From the NCBI RefSeq assembly GCF_007970805.1, contig NZ_CP042433.1:434001-498000 (forward strand): a stretch of DNA of 64,000 bases, in the 5' to 3' direction. Within the stretch, counting starts at the first letter, position 1, and each line of letters opens with the position of its first letter. Both the position numbers and the translations under genes were made by a program. Origin of the DNA: Flavisolibacter ginsenosidimutans (lineage in GTDB: Bacteria > Bacteroidota > Bacteroidia > Chitinophagales > Chitinophagaceae). Positions 59,704 to 64,000 of the stretch are shown here, one piece after another. The notes beneath the pieces were generated by a model. The model searched no databases. It worked only from the letters and a program-made list of their open reading frames with translations, and had not been told where the DNA came from.

Positions 59704-60189
59704 TTAAGCAGATGCCTGCCAATTGTCACCGGCCGTTATTCCGCCGTCCACCCAGGTCCACTCAATTTTTTGGTAGGTGAAGGAAACCAGTTCAAGCACG
59801 GGCAACTTGGTGCCGGGGTCAATCTTGTTGTTCTCCATGTCGGTATGAATGGAAGCAATGCTGGCATTGGTAAGCTTGATGATGTAGCTGTTTACTTCTA
59901 TTCCGTTTGGATTGGCCGCGAAAAATTTCAGAACAACTTCTGTCAGGTTTTCGTTACTGACAAGTGCCTTGTACAACAACGGCGTGGCTTTGTCTAATTC
60001 TTTGGTAATGGTGATGGGCTTGTGTTGCCTTTTGCCGGTAGGCAAGCCGCTGGACGCATCACGCGGCGAAATGATTTCGTGATCTACGGCATAAACGGCA
60101 ACAGAACCTTCGCGGCCTTTTTGTGTGACACCACCTTTGATCTGTCCTTGTTTTTGACCGGTTACGGTGAGATAAGCGTTGAGTGACAT
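59704..60189 (-). CDS. Hcp-like type VI secretion tube protein
   Basis: A 161-residue cytoplasmic or secreted protein of the Hcp superfamily: MSLNAYLTVTGQKQGQIKGG, VYAVDHEIISPRDASSGLPT, HKPITITKELDKATPLLYKA and YIIKLTNASIASIHT. The all-beta Hcp fold forms hexameric rings that stack as the tube of type VI and related contractile systems. There are no sheath, baseplate, VgrG or ClpV genes within 60 kb, so this is an orphan. It may act with a system encoded elsewhere or be a secreted effector carrier. Confidence 0.82.
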   Translation of the reverse strand: MSLNAYLTVTGQKQGQIKGGVTQKGREGSVAVYAVDHEIISPRDASSGLPTGKRQHKPITITKELDKATPLLYKALVSNENLTEVVLKFFAANPNGIEVNSYIIKLTNASIASIHTDMENNKIDPGTKLPVLELVSFTYQKIEWTWVDGGITAGDNWQASA

Positions 60190-60342
60190 GATGGTTGGTT
60201 TAAAGAAACAAGGTAGAAAAAATTAAGGAGCAACAGCAAGATGGAAGAAATGCCCAATAAGAAAAATGATGGCCTGTGTTACAACTCAGGACAAGGATAA
60301 TTCAAAGGCAGTACGTGAAGCAGCGGAACCGAAATAAAACAA

Positions 60343-60369
60343 GTTAGCCTGAACGAGGTTCAGGCTAAC
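60343..60369 (-). terminator. Terminator of the NTF2-like lipoprotein gene
   Basis: A perfect 12-bp stem GTTAGCCTGAAC/GTTCAGGCTAAC with a 3-nt loop is followed on the minus strand by TTGTTTTATTTC. Confidence 0.85.
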
Positions 60370-60394
60370 AAGGTGTTTGAGGAATGAAGCATTG

Positions 60395-60949
60395 TTATTT
60401 TTTGGGCCGCTTGTACTGTGCGAACCAAACAATCTTTCCGTCTTTCAATTGGTTGATGTCGTGATAGCTGGCCGAATCAACCTTGCCGTTTTTGTATGTA
60501 TCTGTTTCATCGTACCAGGTAACCACGTAACCTTCTTTTTTGTCGGTTGAATACATTTTATCCCAGGCGACCATTTTTATTTTTGCGGAACTAAGGCTGT
60601 CCCTGTACGTTGACCACATTTTCATCAGGTCTGCATTTGTTTTTTTGAAATGTTCGCCGTTCGCCATATCAATCTCTACCGAATCGGCCATGGCGCTTCC
60701 CAGGCCTTTCATGTTGTTCATCTCCCAGTCTTTGTACGTCATCAAAACCGTTTTAAGATCGGCGTCCGAAACGTTGTTGTTCCATTGAGAAGAATAAGAA
60801 GCCGTGTAGGGCAAGTCGGCAGGCACTGTCGCCGTAGCTGCGCTGTTGGTACTGTCCGGTGAGGTAGTGGTGCTTGCTTTTACTTTCGTGTCGTTGTTGC
60901 AAGCAGAGAGAAGAACGGCAAGGCCGCAGAAAACAAATAAACCTTTCAT
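60395..60949 (-). CDS. NTF2/SnoaL-like lipoprotein
   Basis: A 184-residue lipoprotein (MKGLFVFCGLAVLLSAC, Cys17). A Thr/Ser/Ala linker (KASTTTSPDSTNSAATATVP) leads to a single domain of about 130 residues: LKTVLMTYKDWEMNNMKGLG, VEIDMANGEHFKKT, MVAWDKMYSTDKKEGYVVTW and HDINQLKDGKIVWFAQYKRP. The order of helix, then curved sheet, with DGKI and the final strand, is that of the SnoaL/NTF2 fold. Ligand or reaction unknown. Confidence 0.7.
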   Translation of the reverse strand: MKGLFVFCGLAVLLSACNNDTKVKASTTTSPDSTNSAATATVPADLPYTASYSSQWNNNVSDADLKTVLMTYKDWEMNNMKGLGSAMADSVEIDMANGEHFKKTNADLMKMWSTYRDSLSSAKIKMVAWDKMYSTDKKEGYVVTWYDETDTYKNGKVDSASYHDINQLKDGKIVWFAQYKRPKK

Positions 60950-61147
60950 GCTTTTTTTGTTTAGAAGTGGTGAAATGAAGATTGGCGGAAAGCAGGTGTG
61001 GTTAAACAAGGCGGACGGGACAACAAGGTAATTAATAATTAAAGAGGGAGAAAATAATTGCGGTTGGCTGGTATCGTGAAATAGAAAAACGTTGCAGTTT
61101 ATGCAGCAGAAGGTTTAAGTTTTGAAGAATACTTTTGATACCGGCAG

Positions 61148-61155
61148 TAACTTTG
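61148..61155 (+). promoter_or_regulatory. -7 box of the azurin gene
   Basis: TAACTTTG, an exact consensus match, with TTTG at 61121-61124 as a possible -33 element 23 nt upstream. Leader about 17 nt. Confidence 0.6.
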
Positions 61156-61176
61156 TGCTTCACCAATGCATACGAC

Positions 61177-61668
61177 ATGAAAAATTTTGTTGTTCTCCTT
61201 GCTTTTGTTCTTCCATTTTTATTTGCCGCTTGCAACAACGATAACAAGAAAGCGGAAAGCACATCAACCACAAGCCAACAGGGCAATACCCCTCCTGCCA
61301 ATCTCTCCAACAACATTGAAATAACGGCCAACGATTCAATGAAGTTCAGCACCATTGAGCTCAACGTAAAAGCAAATGAAAAAGTGACGCTAACGTTGAA
61401 GAACGTTGGCACAGCGCCTATAACAGCGATGGGCCACAACTGGATATTGCTAAAAGACAACACTGACCTTGACGCTTTTGAAAAAGAAGCCAACACGGCT
61501 CCCGATCACATTCCGGCGAATAATTCCAACATCATCGCCCATACAAAACTGCTTGGTCCCGGCCAGTCGGATACCATTGAGTTCACCGTGCCCGCAGGTT
61601 CTTACACCTTTATTTGCAGTTTCCCCGGTCACTACAAAACCATGACGGGCATACTGACGGCGTATTAA
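61177..61668 (+). CDS. Azurin-type cupredoxin lipoprotein
   Basis: A 163-residue lipoprotein (lipobox LFAAC, Cys19) with a Ser/Thr linker and a type I copper domain from about residue 45. Copper ligands are visible: His in MGHNWIL (about 88), Cys in FICSFPGH (about 147), His in the same stretch and Met in YKTMTG. It would carry electrons in the periplasm, probably to a cytochrome peroxidase or oxidase. ATG 61177 follows a good promoter. Confidence 0.93.
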   Translation: MKNFVVLLAFVLPFLFAACNNDNKKAESTSTTSQQGNTPPANLSNNIEITANDSMKFSTIELNVKANEKVTLTLKNVGTAPITAMGHNWILLKDNTDLDAFEKEANTAPDHIPANNSNIIAHTKLLGPGQSDTIEFTVPAGSYTFICSFPGHYKTMTGILTAY

Positions 61669-61760
61669 AAGAAATGCGAAGATTACTGGTGTTGGATACG
61701 TCCATGTTTACCAGCCAAAGGATGTAACCACAAGACCGAACCTACCCGCAACGGTCAGAA

Positions 61761-61796
61761 ATAAACAAGCCTGTGTTCAAACACAGGCTTGTTTAT
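61761..61796. terminator. Bidirectional terminator after azurin
   Basis: A perfect 16-bp stem (ATAAACAAGCCTGTGT and its inverse) with loop TCAA sits between convergent genes. A and T tracts on the outer flanks suit both strands. Confidence 0.85.
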
Positions 61797-61826
61797 TTAT
61801 TGTTTGAAAACCCTCAACTATTCCAG

Positions 61827-62561
61827 CTACTTGCTTCCTGCGTAAACGGCATACTGGTACTGGCCGTTACTTGCGTCGCTGATATCCGGTACTTTACCGT
61901 TCCAATCAAGAGCAATCATGGGCTCACCCTTGCTGTTGTTGCGGCCCTTGGTGTAATACAAGCCTGTAAAGCCGTCCAGCGGACCGCTTAAGAAATTAAT
62001 CACTTTTGTCGTTGTGTTATACTTGTACGTTCCGTTGCTGCCGGCTTGAACGTACTTGCCGTTTGTCAAAAAACGAATGAAGTAAATCCTTTGAAACGTA
62101 CCGCCCTGGTGAACGCTGTATTCGCCCATCGGCATGTCTTTCGGTGCGGGTTTGGCAATGGGTTTTATCTCGTTGGTGGACGTTGTAGCGGCTGTTGAAA
62201 CAAGTGTGCACGGACTGAATTGAATCTTGCCCGTGGCGCCTGCAAAAATGCGGCTTAGCGGACCGTTCACCGTTACCAAGCTGCCTTCTGCCAGCGCACG
62301 GTTTGCCGCATTGTCCGGAAGAATAAACTCGATGTAGGAATCAAAATCGTTTGTAGTAATCATCAGGTACACTTCGCCGAACGCAACGGTTTTGTGTTTG
62401 ATTTTTCCACCGCTGACTTGCAGGTTCTGCCCTTCGTATTTCGCTTTGGCCGCGGTGAAGCCGGCTTTGAACTCGGCGTACAGTTGTTGAGCGGTAACGG
62501 GTGTTTGAGCTTTGCCAAACGCGGTCGTGCAGATCAAAAAGAAGAGTGCAATTGTTTTCAT
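61827..62561 (-). CDS. Secreted OB-fold (tRNA_anti-like) protein with lipocalin-like C-terminus
   Basis: A 244-residue exported protein: signal MKTIALFFLICTTAFGKAQ, then an OB-fold domain of the tRNA_anti-like type (YEGQNLQVSGGKIKHKTVAF, FDSYIEFILPDNAANRALAE, GSLVTVNGPLSRIF) at about 25-125. A Pro/Lys linker precedes a domain with GEYSVHQGGTFQRIYFIRFL and NGTYKYNTTTKVINFLSGPL, a lipocalin-like beta-sheet pattern. The start 62561 is set by the signal peptide; the frame stays open upstream. Function unknown. Confidence 0.72.
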   Translation of the reverse strand: MKTIALFFLICTTAFGKAQTPVTAQQLYAEFKAGFTAAKAKYEGQNLQVSGGKIKHKTVAFGEVYLMITTNDFDSYIEFILPDNAANRALAEGSLVTVNGPLSRIFAGATGKIQFSPCTLVSTAATTSTNEIKPIAKPAPKDMPMGEYSVHQGGTFQRIYFIRFLTNGKYVQAGSNGTYKYNTTTKVINFLSGPLDGFTGLYYTKGRNNSKGEPMIALDWNGKVPDISDASNGQYQYAVYAGSK

Positions 62562-63280
62562 TTGTTTTCGAAGAGTTTTATTGCTCACGCAATATACAAT
62601 GCGACCGCTTTTCTCAAAACGTGGAAAGTAAACGCAAATTGATTTTTTCTTCGCTACCGTTGTTGCCGTTCCCGGCAGCCTCGCGTCTATAGTTGCGCAA
62701 GATGAGGATGCCGGTACGTTACGAAAAAGCACCGTAAGCGTTAAGGTTGCAAGTAAACTGGTTTCTTTTTTTAAGAACGATGCGGATGGCAAAGACCTGA
62801 ATAATTGTTAAAGGCTTGAAAACAAAAACGGATAAGGCAAGGTGTTTTTTGTGTTTGGCTTTCGTGGGTAATTTGTTTCGAAACGCTTTACTGTCAAAGC
62901 TTTCCTTAGGATCCAACGACTCTGAACTTGTTTATATAACCGGCAAATTGATTTCGTAAGCGGCTACTTGCTCTTTTATTTTTGCTTTCAGGATCATCAG
63001 TGATCAATGTACCCAAGCGGCAGATCGTTGCATTCCTTTCTAATGGTTGCTTCAACCAATTGTCTGCCAAATTTTTTAGAACTAAAATGGAAAAACTATG
63101 AAAAAGTTAATCGTCATTCTTCGGAAAATGTTTGAAGCAACCATGGCCCATCCGCTGCCATAATAAACGGTCGTTTCCACTTCAGTACGTATTTCTTAAC
63201 GGTATCCAGTCTGGTTTGCGTTTAAAAGGGTTCATTCTTTTAATGCAGTTATCGGGGCTGTGTGCACAAAACATTCAACA
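62562..63280. other. Region without a confident gene
   Basis: About 720 nt. A plus-strand stretch at about 62650-62815 reads ATVVAVPGSLASIVAQDED, TLRKSTVSVKVASKLVSFF and KNDADGKDLNNC to a stop, which looks protein-like but has no start codon in frame; it may be a gene remnant. At 63098-63163 a 21-codon frame MKKLIVILRKMFEATMAHP exists but is too short to support. The remainder (62820-63090) shows nothing. Confidence 0.4.
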
Positions 63281-63424
63281 ATGGATTTACACAATAATCA
63301 CAAGACAAACAAAGACACGGCAGACAAAACACCCGCAATTCACAAACTGTATAATCTTCTGTATGCAGGAAAAATATCACTGCCCGATTATTTCAGGGCG
63401 GTAAAAATGCTGCAAGGCCATTAG
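63281..63424 (+). CDS. Small protein, 47 residues
   Basis: ATG 63281 opens a 47-codon frame: MDLHNNHKTNKDTADKTPAI, then HKLYNLLYAGKISLPDYFRA and VKMLQGH. The second half is a plausible amphipathic helix-turn-helix. It is followed 49 nt later by a strong plus-strand terminator that has no other gene to serve, which supports expression. I do not recognise the family. Confidence 0.45.
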   Translation: MDLHNNHKTNKDTADKTPAIHKLYNLLYAGKISLPDYFRAVKMLQGH

Positions 63425-63472
63425 GTTGGTATAAAGCTTTGCAGACTTTACTTATAAATCGTTGCAACATTC

Positions 63473-63511
63473 AATCGCAGCCCAATCCTTTAATTGGCGC
63501 TGCGATTTTTT
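63473..63511 (+). terminator. Plus-strand terminator after the small gene
   Basis: AATCGCAGC plus CCAAT (63473-63486) pairs with ATTGG, one bulged C, and GCTGCGATT (63493-63507), followed by TTTT. Confidence 0.82.
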
Positions 63512-63604
63512 ATACTATTAGCTGGAAAGAAATGAAGTGGCGATAATGCGGCTTGGAAAAATTCGACAAGTTTACGGCCTGTATTTTCATTTGGACAACA
63601 ATGC

Positions 63605-63634
63605 AAAAAAGGCTATCGCGAAATAGCCTTTTTT
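63605..63634. terminator. Terminator of the minus-strand gene at the right edge
   Basis: A perfect 12-bp stem AAAAAAGGCTAT/ATAGCCTTTTTT with a 6-nt loop. T tracts are present for both directions. Confidence 0.82.
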
Positions 63635-63660
63635 ATGCAACTGCAAACGGTTTGTTTCTG

Positions 63661-64000
63661 CTATAGTTTCGATAGAATTATGTGCGCATTTTCATTCGGG
63701 TTGATGCTGTCTATGTAAACAGCAGTCAGCGTTTTTTTGCTGATGAAATAATTCTCGTTCAGGCTTATCAGCGGAAGGCTCGTTCCAATCGTCATGGTAA
63801 AGCCGTAAGGACTGCTGCCATAAACCGGAATGCCATAATAAAACACCGCATCCTGGTAGTGCCAGCTACCGATGGTTTGGTTTCCCCGGTCATTGGCAAT
63901 CAGGCTGCCATCGGTATTGAATGTAAAAACATAGTTGGCAAATTGCGACGTATTGTTGTCGTTGCCCTGCACGAAAGAGGCAATTTTCCAGGTGCCTACC
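63661..64000 (-). CDS. Lipocalin-like domain protein, C-terminal part (runs off the right edge)
   Basis: The minus-strand frame is open from the right edge to the TAG at 63661, giving 113 visible residues. It enters as VGTWKIASFVQGNDNNTSQF, continues ANYVFTFNTDGSLIANDRGN, TIGSWHYQDAVFYYG, and ends DSINPNENAHIILSKL. The G-x-W opening and FTFNxDGxL pattern are typical of lipocalin-like domains of Bacteroidota lipoproteins. The N-terminus, including any signal peptide, is outside the window. GTG 63972 is internal and not a real start. Confidence 0.7.
   Translation of the reverse strand, partial: VGTWKIASFVQGNDNNTSQFANYVFTFNTDGSLIANDRGNQTIGSWHYQDAVFYYGIPVYGSSPYGFTMTIGTSLPLISLNENYFISKKTLTAVYIDSINPNENAHIILSKL

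Noticed and set aside
63132..63404. 90-codon plus-strand frame overlapping the small gene
   Set aside because: Composition is poor (Cys, Gln and Arg clusters), and the 47-residue frame is more protein-like.

Overview
The window looks like a 64 kb piece of chromosome from a member of the Bacteroidota, most probably family Chitinophagaceae. The reasons are a 285-residue primary sigma factor without region 1.1, a PorP/SprF protein next to a giant PKD protein with a gliding-motility (type IX secretion type B) C-terminus, an alternative GlmU-like protein, a BT_3928-type DoxX protein, DUF4403 and DUF1599 proteins, many signal-peptide lipoproteins, and repeated -7 boxes of the Bacteroidota form TAnnTTTG instead of sigma-70 -10/-35 pairs. 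I see no rRNA, tRNA, insertion sequence, phage or CRISPR array. Most of the window is ordinary housekeeping DNA.

Layout. 1-8 kb: truncated TPR protein, DoxX, PBP4-type D,D-carboxypeptidase divergent from cinA, a 2-oxoacid dehydrogenase E2, a lipoprotein, a BNR-repeat secreted protein and YajQ. 8-16 kb: L31 type B, GlmU-like protein, triose-phosphate isomerase, a surface-glycan module (flippase, GT4 glycosyltransferase, membrane sulfatase-like protein), then L35-L20. 16-24 kb: SpeA-like decarboxylase, Hsp20, bacilliredoxin, Lgt, RpoD, and prfB with its programmed frameshift. 24-32 kb: P5C dehydrogenase, two tandem beta-barrel proteins, a pyrimidine cluster (pyrR, pyrB, pyrE with coaD and a NUDIX gene inserted) and a HMA protein. 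31.7-32.6 kb is gene-free and very AT-rich, and precedes the 1454-residue PKD adhesin and its coupled PorP/SprF partner. 38-44 kb, minus strand: BlaR1-type M56 peptidase with BlaI, sterol desaturase, and a membrane pyrophosphatase split by a frameshift. 44-53 kb: NrnA, FKBP lipoprotein, FolP, DUF1599, DoxX/thioredoxin protein, ABC permease, CBS protein, DUF721, and a seven-repeat lipoprotein. 53-64 kb: ArgS, GtrA, DUF4403, M23 peptidase, an orphan Hcp-like protein, small lipoproteins, an azurin and an OB-fold protein.

The most unusual observations are: (1) dispersed phrase-like near-repeats that sit before many start codons also occur in frame inside two essential-type genes, the E2 linker and ArgS; (2) a near-perfect 41-nt palindrome directly upstream of pyrR; (3) a small secreted-protein gene at 53.2-53.4 kb that is open only if a T6 run is T7; (4) the hppA frameshift; (5) several genes whose -7 box lies 4-8 nt before the start codon, which implies leaderless messages; and (6) small genes and strong terminators in regions that would otherwise be called empty. 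I found no clear candidate for a wholly new multi-gene system.
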